A stretch of DNA of 64,000 nt from Iris pallida (lineage: Eukaryota > Streptophyta > Magnoliopsida > Asparagales > Iridaceae). Location: NCBI GenBank assembly GCA_029216955.1, contig JANAVB010005597.1, positions 48,524,703-48,588,702 of the forward strand, read 5' to 3'. Of this stretch, positions 54,700 through 64,000 are shown in pieces; position 1 is the first letter of the stretch, and each line of letters starts with the position of its first letter. Made by a program: the position numbers and the translations under genes. The notes below the pieces were generated by a model, which was not told where the DNA came from, did no database searches, and saw nothing but the letters and a program-made list of their open reading frames with translations.

Positions 54700-56402
54700 A
54701 CAGTCCCCGATCCTCTCCGGGATGGGATGAGAGCTCTCTGACTCGACGTCTCAGGTCGGCAGTGCGAGTTTCCACAGTCGCCTGGACTCGCAGCTCGACT
54801 TCTTGACGTATTAATCCGACAGCCTCAGCAGAAGTTTTACTCTAATACTTCTCATCAAGCTGTCGTCGCTGCTGAGCCAAAGCAAGGGTCCGCTGAGTAA
54901 GAGTCGCTTCCTCCTGCTTGAATGCCACGTGTTCAGCCAGGACACGATCAGCTTCTAGTTGAAGTTGGGCCCGCTGGTCTTCAAGACGGCGCATCTGAGC
55001 ACCTCTGCGATGTTAGCGTCCACCGCAGTCCGCTGCTCCCAACTGCTCACATCGGCTCGATGGGAAGCCTCGATTTCAGCCATCAACTTCCCTATCTCTG
55101 CATCTATCAAGACAGAGAGGTCATTTCGTTGGATGCACTGCAGTTCCGCGAGCCGCTCGTCCAGCTCAATCACCGAAACCTCCAGAATTTCGGCCATATG
55201 GTCATGGCCTTGGTGAACGCGGATCAGCTCGATACAAGGCATTGCCAAAGCTTTTGCTGTCGCAAAGCTCCCCTTGGCATCCATCACTGCAGATACACCT
55301 TTCTCCAGCATTTTGTATACTCCCTCGACGAGGAACTTCACATACTCGTCGGCATCCGCCAGCACCTGCGGCATCATAGCAGGAGTTGGGGGAGCTACTA
55401 CAATTTGTGGACCGGAGGAAGATCCGCCAACCTCGATCTGAGAGGTTTCAACCTCGGCAGCAATAGGCTCTTCATCAACAGGGCCCAGACTGCTAGCCCG
55501 AGGAGCCGAAGGAACGGAAGGAGCCGGCACATGCGTCGTGATAGTACTCCAAGTGGAAGAAGCAACAGAGGGTTCCACACCCTTACCAAGCCCGGAGAAA
55601 TCACCGACGTCAACGGCCACCTCTTCTACCCCCGACGTTCTATCAGCATCAGCTACCTTCCCCGGCAAAACGGAGAGATCAACATTTATCTCCTGGCCAG
55701 CCCCAGGAGACAAGACCGGCAGAAGGGTCTCATTCTTCTCAAGTCCCTCTACAGGGACAGAATCTGTCGCTACCGCCTGATCGGTAGCCATCTCTATGTC
55801 CATGGTTGAAGCCAAGAAAGGATTTGACAATGATTCAGCCGACCTCCCTTCATCATGACCAGGAGGGGAATCAACCCTCTCTTCTATCCTCACTGCTTCT
55901 GCTGCCCCCGCAACGGACCCTTGCAACGCTGGAGGGACGTCACCAGAAGGCGACGAACTCCAATCCACTTCATCATCAGGATGCCTCGAGTCTGTACGAC
56001 CCTCATCGTCCAAGGCCACCACGGCAGATGGTACTATCCCAGAAGTTGTTGCGACTTCAAAGTCAGGAGATACTAAAACCTCCGCGGGAACATCTTCGGG
56101 ACCCTCCTTCATATGAGACATCATCATTGGTGGAATACGCTCCTCAGAAGAGCCTGCCACCTCCTTCGGCTTACTGGTGCCCGGTTTCGAAGCACGAGAC
56201 TTCTTCTTCAATCCCTACAAGAAGAAGAACATAAGTCGCCACAATGACATAAAAAACTGGAATTATGAAACACTCCTTACCTCAGCGGAAGCCGATCCCG
56301 TTGGCGTTACAAGTGGCACTTCCGTAATCTTCGGGGTCGACGTCCTTCTCGACCTTTTCGGTACAGAAGAACCAGCTTCTGGGTCAGCCCGCCTTTTTCC
56401 GA
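54700..56402 (-). pseudogene. antisense ORF of the Tat element, two exons, truncated at its 5' end
   Basis: On the minus strand an exon ending at 56281 (...PTGSASAE, donor gtaagg) splices to an exon starting at 56214 (acceptor gtag). The joined frame stays open to a stop at 54955-54957. The protein is Ser/Pro/Val-rich and acidic, then turns into a coiled-coil (from about LVEGVYKMLEKG on). Coiled-coil coding continues after the stop in another frame down to about 54700, so a frameshift has clipped the C-terminus. The 5' end is lost at the rearrangement junction near 56419. Antisense ORFs in this position are known in Grande and Retand elements; their function is not established. Confidence 0.65.
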
Positions 56403-56418
56403 CAGACGGGTCTCTCAC

Positions 56419-57806
56419 TGGTGATGATGATGAGACCATGCATTACGTTAAGTCTATAAGTTAGCGTAGGCGCGTGGTCATAGACAACTTATTGACAAGG
56501 GCGATGGTTCTTCGGATCGAAAACCTTGGGCCAGGGACCGATCCGGCCTAGGAAGAACAAATTATAGCCGAGCTGGGTATGAAGCAACTGGTAGGTCGGG
56601 GACTTACATCGGGGATCGCCACCTGCGGTGCAAGGGTCCCGAATGCCAGGCTATATCCAGGATGGCTAGTCAATGCCAGTGACCATTCATATAGATGTGT
56701 CGGCACGGGCGGCAATCCGCACGTGTGCCTTTGGACTGAGTTGAGTTGAATATATATGCAGTTAGAGAACACAATGTCTGGGCTAAGATTTGGCTACAAC
56801 GAAGGCGACGTGCTTCGGCACAAGATGTGGCGTTGAGTGTTAAGTCGTTGGCATAGAGTTGCATGAATTAGGCTTGAACTGTTGTGAGTTAAGTCGTGAA
56901 GGGCCGTAGGACAAGTTGGGTGAAGTTACGTTGAGTTGCTGGGCACGACCTCGAAGTAAGAGGCACTGTCGTGTTGTCACAACACAAGTATAGGCAAGAC
57001 TAAGCGAGGAGGCGCTGCATCAGAGATATTGAAGCACGAATCGAGTTCATGACACGACCGAGTCGTTACGTCATAGAGTATGGCACGAAAGACAAGTGTG
57101 AGTCGGTGCATCGAAAATACAAGCACGAGAAAGGTCTAGAGGCAAGAAAATGGAGTCTGTCGCGTAGTTGCGTCTCTGATTTTGGCCGTAAGGCAAGCAC
57201 GACTTGATAGGTTAACGTTGTTGAGTGGACGTTACTGTTGCAAGCACGAGATGGTCTTCGGACACAAGTATGCCAAGGCGTCTATCATAAAACTGATCCT
57301 AAGACAAGACTAGAAAGACAATTGTTAAGAATGGACTATGTTACACAAAGAAAAGTAAACGTGTTGGTTTTGTATGGGTGGACGAGGAGCTCATTCCACC
57401 AGTACAGTTGAGTACTGACACCCACATAGTTTACATGTGCAGGCACAGGTAGAAGCTCATGGTACGGAGCTTGCTTGGATGCGTCGAGGCACGGAGTCCC
57501 TTGGCGATTCGAAGCATACTGTTGCATGGAGTCAAGACTTATACGGGACATAATGTATGGACATCGCCTTCTAAAGCTTCCGCTGGATCGACAAATGTAT
57601 TGAGAGATGAGAGAGAGAGAGCTGAGTGACTTGTAATGTGAGATTGAGTGTGCTTGGGAGACTTGTAATCTTGGCCTTGCGCCCCCAGTGTAACCGTTAT
57701 TTCAATATCAATAAAGAGCTTCTTTGTATAACTTGTGTTTTGTTTTAAATTCTGTTGCTATTATTCAATGTCTCTGCTTGGGACTTCTGTGCGACGACCC
57801 CGTCGC
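56419..57806 (+). repeat. duplicated LTR-A segment inside the Tat element
   Basis: This repeats 41858-43247 almost base for base (differences include 'gtcatagac' for 'gtcatggac' and one (ga)n length change). It ends in the same gtcgc before a Tat LTR. Together with the 3' LTR it makes a 3616-bp copy of 41858-45473. It has displaced the polypurine tract and the start of the antisense ORF. Confidence 0.93.
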
Positions 57807-60034
57807 TGTAGAAGCATGGAATTTCACAACCAGAAAGCCCATGCGCCAGACACTACATGCGCTAGAACTCAGACGAAGAACTTCACAGCAAAGTCAATAA
57901 GTATAGACATTTGAAGAAGGACTTTTCAGTTATATAAAAGTCTATTACATGTCTAGAAAAGGTTGTACAAAGGAGAATTTCTACAAAGGAAAGATCCTAA
58001 GTCTACAGCCAGCGGCTACCACGCGCCCCCAGATAAGCGCAGCGGCCACCATGCGCCTCCAGTTAGGCGCAGCAGTCATCATGCGCTGCCAGTCACCATG
58101 CGCTGTCAGTCAGGCGCAGCAGACATCATGCGCCTCCAACCAGGCGCATCCCACCATATCTTCAGCAGCTCAGTCATGTACATCCAGCTCAGTTGTGCCT
58201 TCAACAGCCCAGCTATGTGCATCCCTTCAGCCAAATTCTTCCAGCCAGGCTCACCTGGCCGAGCAGAGCCCAGTTATGTGCCGCTCTTCCAACCAGGCTC
58301 GCCTGATAAATGCTTCGACACAAAGCATTTAACCCTCTAGCTGGAACCAAGGAAGAGAAGAGCACCGTAAATGCTGTGGCCAGGGGAGGCTTCGAAAGAG
58401 CCTCCAAAGCCGAAGGAAGACCGTGATCGAAACCGCGGCTAAAGGAGCAGCTTTCAACACAATCAAAGTGGGCGACACCCACTTTGAAGGAAGAGAGAGC
58501 CTAGCACCGCCATTCCGATCTACGGCTCTTCCGGAATAACGGGGACAAGGCCCGAGCATCCCTATCTTTGGATGCAACAGGCACCTTCCGCCTGTCTTGG
58601 AAGCCCTCGACTCCGTCTTTTGGATGTAACAGTCACCTTCAAGAGCATCGAAGACAACACAGCGTCTCATCTTCACCCTCGGGAGCACTTCGTCAATAGA
58701 ATGCACCCGCATGTTCAAGTTCATGTTGGAAGTACGTGAGGGAATGAGAAGCAAATCTTCTCTCCATGCCACTATTTATAGGCCAGACAGATCAAACCCA
58801 CGCGCCAAGTGGATGGCCCTCCGAATTCCGTGCAATGAATTTACATTAAATGGATGAACCGGACGCCTCGAATTCAGCCAAACGGCTATTTATGGCACTC
58901 GAAAAGCGAGACAGCCGCATCATTAAAAGACATGTCCGATACGCCAGCCAGACAGCGCATCACACGGACGCGCCCTTCGGCATCAGGCGCATCACACAGA
59001 CGCGCCCTGCAGTACTCGGCGCATTACAGAGGGTGCGCCCTCACACATCTCCATACCGAGTGGAACGCCAACCGACGCGCCCACTCAGCTGTCCATCGAA
59101 CGTCACCAACATTAAATGCTGAACTGACAGAGTTGGCAGCACGCCTCCCAAAGTCTGAACAGTTGACAGCTTTATTCAGAAAACGAAGCGTCGGCAACGT
59201 CAGCATCATCATGACTTTATTTCGACGGCTACTGCCACGTGGCCACTCCACCATCAGCATGCGCCTCTACGGCCATGCGTCCAAATCAGTATGCGCCTCA
59301 AAAGCCATGCGCCTCAGACTGCTCTCTGATCCCGAAAGACAGAAGGAAAGTCGCCTGCATGCGCCTCAAAAGCCATGCGCCCCAAATGGTTTGTAACTCC
59401 TAAAGGTTATGAGCCGCAGCCTCCTCCTGCGCCCAATCCAAGGCGCAGCTCACCAGATCACTTCTCTCCACCAAATACGAGATCTTCGAACCATGAGTCG
59501 ACGACACGTGTCTTTTGACTCAACTCATCCAAGATTTCAGCAACGGAAAGATCTTCTCTCTGCTACGTGCCGGCTCACAACAGCAGTATGAAGAGTTCTC
59601 CCCCTCGATCAGGGCGCAGCATCCGTGCGCCTCCATCAGCAACCTCCACGTGGCATCCCCACACCGGCGCATCCTGCATGCGCGCACGAGCAGCCAGTCT
59701 GCAAAACTATAAATAGAAGGATCATCTCCTTCACACACACACAGAGACTCAGAACACACAAGAATCCACAACAGAGAATCACCGAGAGGCAGTTCTAGAC
59801 ACTCAACGTCTTCCTCCTCTCAGCAAGCTCCAGCACCCAGAGCAATCAACACCTTCAGAGAACCGATAACCGTCGTCAGCCGGTCAACGGAGTCAACGCA
59901 TTACCACTCGCTCCATTGGCACTAAGGACCCAGCTTAAACAAAAGTGTACTCCTAGGACTACATCTAAGTCCTATATTGTATCATTGTTCTGTTTGTATT
60001 AAGATTTCAATCAAAACAATTTTAATGGCAAACA
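57807..60034 (+). repeat. 3' LTR of the Tat element
   Basis: 2228 bp, nearly identical to 43248-45473 with scattered single-base differences. It is not preceded by a purine tract, unlike a normal 3' LTR. It is followed by gtcgc and the tail of LTR-A copy d. Confidence 0.92.
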
Positions 60035-60149
60035 GTCGCAGCCGTTGAAATCGGCCGTTATAGAACCCGCCTTGCACGAGCGCAATCTAGGCTCGTGCGG
60101 CATCACACCTTAGCGAGGACGATCGCTCCTACGGGAGCGGAGAATGACA

Positions 60150-61440
60150 TAATGGTATCAGAGTACGGCTTTACGTCCTTGGACTATCGATTGAATTCTT
60201 TAACTCGTTGTTTTCACAAACTCTGTTGCTTCCGCATGTTAATATCATTGGTGCGCTCTCTCTCAATTGTCCTACGGGATGTCCATACAATAAGCCTATC
60301 TATTTAACGTAGGAGAACAGTTTTTGATAAAACAAAAAGATGGTTTGCGTAAGCACGATTGGCTAAGTCGGGCTGGGCATATACATCAAAGATTGTGTCG
60401 ACCTTAGCAAAGTCGAGTGCGGGATTCATAATATTTCGAGCTAGAATAAGTTGAATTCGATTGAGTAAAATGGAATGATTATCGGTAGGGGTGCTATCGA
60501 ACGACGATGTTATCGTCGATGCGATATAAGGTAAGCGTGCTTGAAATTTAAGGAAATCGTTCGGACGGAAATTCGAGAAAGTAGATTGTGAATCAAATGA
60601 TAGTATTGAGGATTTGTCGAATGACTTCATCCCTGAGTGGTGTATACGATAGCCTCAGGGATGTCGATCGATCGATTGAGGATTCGGGGTGTCGGTGAGT
60701 CTATCAGCAAGCGTCGTGCATATGCAAAGCCTTAGATTGAGCGTCGTTGAACAAGTTATAGCCTTGAAGTTTGATAAGTTGATTCGAACAACCTAGAAAT
60801 TGACGTGCACGGGACGTTCACGGAATTGAGGATTTTACGAGTATGAAACATGGAAATGATTGAGCAGGTGAAATCAAATCGAAGAAAAGTTAAAGTATAA
60901 CGAATTGATGGCTTGATAAAGAAAATTGATATGGATCGTATGTGAAAAGTTAGCACGACAGGTAGATAGCGTGCATGAGAAAGTTGAATTTTGAAGTTAT
61001 GAAATGACTCGGAGGATTGGAATGAATGTTGCTCGATGATTTGAGTTAGCAAAGGATTGAGGCAAATTGAGGAAATACGTTGGTCGATGACTTAAGATAG
61101 ACGGATAAACAATACGTGAAATTGGGTTTGTGTAATTTGATGTTGTGAATGATTCGAGGATAATGATCGAACTTGAATTGAATGTCGAGGAGATTATCCA
61201 GTCGGACGATAGCATCATTCGCACGACTCGGAACTTGTTGCAAAGGAAGATCGTCAGGTTACGCATATCATCGATGGTATTGAGGCGTATCAAAGATCGA
61301 TATACGATAACTCCGGGGTACTCTGACTCGGCGAATAACGATCGTGCAAGTGTTATTGTTCGGTTGGATGCTATACTAAGGATTTTGATCGAGATGAATG
61401 TTGGATAAAAATGAAAGTGTCTTGATGGTTATGCGGATAA
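60150..61440 (+). mobile_element. internal start of the gypsy element belonging to LTR-A copy d
   Basis: The primer-binding site TGGTATCAGAG (60153-60163) begins three bases after the LTR and matches plant initiator tRNA-Met. The following 1.27 kb has no long open frame and no recognisable gag motif, so it is leader or strongly decayed. It is broken off at 61441 by the start of another LTR. Confidence 0.7.
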
Positions 61441-63950
61441 TGTCACGACCCGATCCCAACTAATTGGGTCGAATCGGATCATGCCCATCCTGCACCATTG
61501 TTGAGACGGCGACAGTAAGCTGTTCCTTTAGCAGGTAACCATACAACAACATCTATATTTGTCACAACTCAAATTCGGGAAATGAAACTTTATTAAACTT
61601 TGAAATGAAATACAACTGGAAAATATACTGAAATAAATAACAGAGTTTAAAATAAACAACAATGCTGAAAAAGAAAAACTGTCTAATCAGCCGGTTCATC
61701 GGCCTCAGTCCCAACGTCCTCCAATGGGAACTCTGGCAGCACTATGGGGTACAGAACAGGGTCGTAGTAACTGCTGTATAACAGCTCAGCATCCTTAATA
61801 TCCCCTAAAAATGTATCTCCAGTCAGGAGGGAGCAAAGTACAATTCATGCTAATTTAAAACAGTTAAAATGAATAATAGAATCATGCACTTTTAAACAGT
61901 TTAGAAATGAACAGTTTTCCAGCAATAAAACAGCGTGATTTGAATAGGCAATGAATATGACCGGCTTGGGATGATTCAGTAGTATCCTATTGATACGGTA
62001 CGGCTTATCCCCGTGTGTAAGAGGGGTAAGCTCACACAGTTCTAAGTTACAGTTGGATGTGGTCATAAACATTACTCTATTCCCCCAGTCCCCAATCAGT
62101 TCTGTAATTGCAGTCAGTACTCTCAGGGAGAGTTTTGTGTTTGCATCGTGGTTTAAACTTGCAGTAAAGCGATTATTAAAATAACTGTAAAACTAACACA
62201 AACTATACTTGCCTCAAAATGGACTTGACTGGAGAGGATGAAGACTTCGAGATGGAAATTCAGAATCGTCCTCGAATTCCTACATTCGAGAAATTGACTC
62301 AGATTCCAGGGTTACCAATCTAGCTACGCTAGTTGAAATCTCTAATTGTGTCCTATTCTATTTTAATTCTTTATTAATACAACACGACAAAAACACGATT
62401 ATTTGTGCGTTGAATTTATACGAGGGAAGGATCGTTTTAAACTTTGTATTTTGGAAAACTCGTCGATACCAATTTAATTGATTAAAACTTTATATTTTCA
62501 TAATTATAAATATAAAACTAATTTCTTATTTTAGTGAGAAATACATGATCGTTTGTTAATATTAAAACTTGTAGATTTTGGGTGAGAAAATCTTTACTAA
62601 TTTTTATATGAAAATAACTTTTATTATTAGTGTATTATTACGCTACACAAACTCGCACAATCAGCAATCAATCAAAACCTACGCTACCAAATTACAGTTA
62701 CAGAACCAACAACCAGCTGGGCTTATGCCCATTACAATTTATTTACATAAATTGAAATAAGTCAGAAACGGCCGTTAGTTCTAAATTTTCTATAAATAAT
62801 TAAGAATAAAATAAATGATAAAAATAAAGTAAATATTTATCGAGTCTCAAATATGGTCCAATCGTCAACTAGGCTAATGCCTCAACGTCCGGGCGAAATC
62901 GGTTTCGTTTGCACTTAGCCGGGCCCATTGACCGATACGGTCGTCGCACAAAATCCAAATATTTAATATATATTTCCGAAATCCATTTTAAAAATCATTT
63001 TTAAAATATAATTGAATTTACGGAAAATTCGGCAGCATCTTCTCTGTTTTTGGTCAACCCAAAAACTGGGAAATATGCCGATAATTTTCCTGCAAATCCC
63101 AAACCAGGGAATCCCAAGATATATATATAAAAATAATCCACAACCAATCCACAGATTAATTTGGAACGACCCGAAACAATTTTCGAAGTCCGAATCCAAC
63201 CAAAACATCACAGAACGCTACCGGAAAAATCAGGAAAGCCCAAAATATACCGAAATCCAATTTTCGTAAAGTTCGGAAAGATCAAAACAACCAACAGAAC
63301 CTTTCCGAAGGTTCCAACACTACGACGTCGCTAAAAATTGAATTTCCAGGAGGGAATCAGGGACCATTCTCATCACAGACTGTATGAAAAATAGAATGGG
63401 ACAGGGGTTATACCTCGGGTTGCTCGGCTAGAGCTCTCAGATGCAAGTTATAGAAAAAGAAATCACGGACAGCAGGAGAAGTCGTCGGGACAGCGGGTCG
63501 CCGGAAAGGGACAGACCTAGAGTCCGGCTAGGGCACGCCTGGACTCGAAAAAGCCATGAGAGCGAGGTCAGCGCTGAACGCTGTCGGCGAAGGGTTGGGC
63601 CGACGGGAAGGTCGGCGGGAGCTGGGGAACGGGCCGCACGCTGGCGGTCGGGGCTAAGGCTCCGGCGCTGCTGGGTCGCGGCGGGAAGGGCACCGCACGC
63701 TAGGAGGCCGGGCTAGGGGTGCCGACGGGCTGGATCGGGTCGGAGAGAAACCAGATTTTTAAGAAATAGATTTAGGTCCAGGTCTGGGTTCAGGCTCGGG
63801 TCTGGGGCTCGGGTCTGGGTCAGCACCCAAAAACCGAATTAATAATTTTGAAATAATTTTTAACACTCAAAAATAATACTAATAATTATAATAAATATAA
63901 TAACAACATAGAATACTAATATTAATTTATTTCACAAAAATTGGGTTTCA
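61441..63950 (-). mobile_element. 3' LTR of a minus-strand gypsy element
   Basis: Read on the minus strand, the LTR begins TGAAACCCAATTTTTGTG at 63950 and ends ...TTGGGATCGGGTCGTGACA at 61441 (2510 bp). A TATA-like tract lies near 63120-63130. The only frames inside are short and motif-free. Its internal region lies to the right, beyond the window. Confidence 0.68.
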
Positions 63951-63951
63951 T

Positions 63952-63966
63952 AATCTTCCCTCCTTA
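63952..63966 (-). promoter_or_regulatory. polypurine tract of the minus-strand gypsy element
   Basis: On the minus strand 'aaggagggaagatta' stands directly before the LTR start. Upstream of it is 'aatttcgaggacgaaatttt', the sequence that commonly follows pol in plant chromoviruses. This sets the orientation of the element. Confidence 0.7.
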
Positions 63967-64000
63967 GAAAATTTCGTCCTCGAAATTAAAGGCAAGGTTA

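Larger units (their letters stand above)
43248..60034 (+). mobile_element. Ty3/gypsy retrotransposon of the Tat type, rearranged at its 3' end
   Basis: Two 2.2-kb LTRs (43248-45473, 57807-60034), nearly identical, bound the element. The 5-bp duplication gtcgc lies outside (43243-43247 and 60035-60039). Internal order is: primer site, gag, protease, reverse transcriptase, RNase H, a second RNase H, integrase, a repeat-rich spacer, an antisense ORF, then a 1.39-kb copy of host LTR-A, then the 3' LTR. The second RNase H, absent chromodomain and antisense ORF are traits of the Tat lineage (Ogre, Grande, Retand). The near-identical LTRs show it is young, but three coding lesions make it non-autonomous now. 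Confidence 0.9.
40969..60149 (+). mobile_element. LTR-A copy d: 5' LTR of a gypsy element, interrupted by the Tat element
   Basis: The left piece 40969-43247 (TGTAGTGCCCTGTCCCGC...) and right piece 60040-60149 (...gagcggagaatgaca) join at gtcgc to give a full LTR of about 2.39 kb, co-linear with solo copy a. It differs from the solo copies in being followed by a primer-binding site, so it is the 5' LTR of an element whose internal region starts at 60150 and is broken at 61441. Confidence 0.85.

Noticed and set aside
54922..55809. 295-aa plus-strand frame in the Tat element
   Set aside because: It lies opposite the antisense ORF, whose splice sites and coiled-coil coding favour the minus strand.
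56419..57806. Possible independent fourth insertion of LTR-A in the Tat element
   Set aside because: It has neither LTR-A end, matches 41858-43247 nearly base for base and runs into the same gtcgc plus Tat LTR, so it is a duplicated segment, not a new insertion.
63441..63716. 91-aa Arg-rich frame near the right edge
   Set aside because: It lies within the minus-strand gypsy LTR and has no recognisable domain.

Overview
The window is nuclear DNA of a flowering plant. It contains spliced genes with GT-AG introns, a CONSTANS-like gene, a plant 3-ketoacyl-CoA synthase, and a dense nest of plant transposons. The two host genes are strongly GC-rich in their exons inside AT-rich surroundings. That is typical of monocots, but I cannot name the species.

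Layout. 1-3098: 3' part of a Ty1/copia retrotransposon with one stop in its reverse transcriptase/RNase H region, three structured 3' repeats and a 3' LTR. 3178-4540: a hAT-like MITE and the upstream region of a B-box/CCT gene. 4551-5935: this CONSTANS-like gene (2 exons, 424 aa). 5936-9459: intergenic DNA with an old copia-LTR relic, long AT microsatellites and two tandem copies of a tRNA-derived SINE with intact pol III boxes. 9460-10744: a hAT-type element with a second hAT-type element nested in it (perfect 8-bp TSD). 10767-16527: a decayed copia element whose left LTR was hit by a 2.3-kb solo LTR (family 'LTR-A', TSD gaata) and by a 1.86-kb MULE deletion derivative (TSD ttagaaata). 18546-20592: a 3-ketoacyl-CoA synthase gene (2 exons, 483 aa) with two MITEs in its intron.

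21046-33389 is the most interesting part: a 12.3-kb, apparently complete Mutator-like element (MULE). It carries a 739-aa mudrA-type transposase (+; D353, D415, E520), a five-exon 992-aa ULP1-type (SUMO-protease-like) gene (-), and a 118-aa reading frame (-) with its own TATA box and four perfect SUMO-acceptor motifs. Every non-coding compartment of the element, including the introns of both large genes, is filled with a palindromic minisatellite (core ACGGAGAATG-n-CATTCTCCGT). The 1.86-kb derivative at 13198-15056 has the same ends and the same satellite.

33546-61440 is an LTR retrotransposon nest. A Del/Tekay-like LTR (34543-40968) is split by one plus-strand and one minus-strand solo LTR-A and followed by a third LTR-A. 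That third copy (40969-60149) is a 5' LTR with an initiator-Met primer site behind it. It is itself split by a young Ty3/gypsy element of the Tat type (43248-60034, TSD gtcgc) with dual RNase H, a G-patch-like segment, a spliced antisense ORF, two stops and a frameshift. The right end of this Tat element is rearranged: a 3.6-kb block (host LTR-A tail plus Tat LTR) is duplicated from its left end and has replaced the normal polypurine-tract region. 61441-64000 holds the 3' LTR and polypurine tract of another gypsy element lying on the minus strand.

The host genes are independent of each other. The only gene set that looks functionally linked is the trio inside the MULE.
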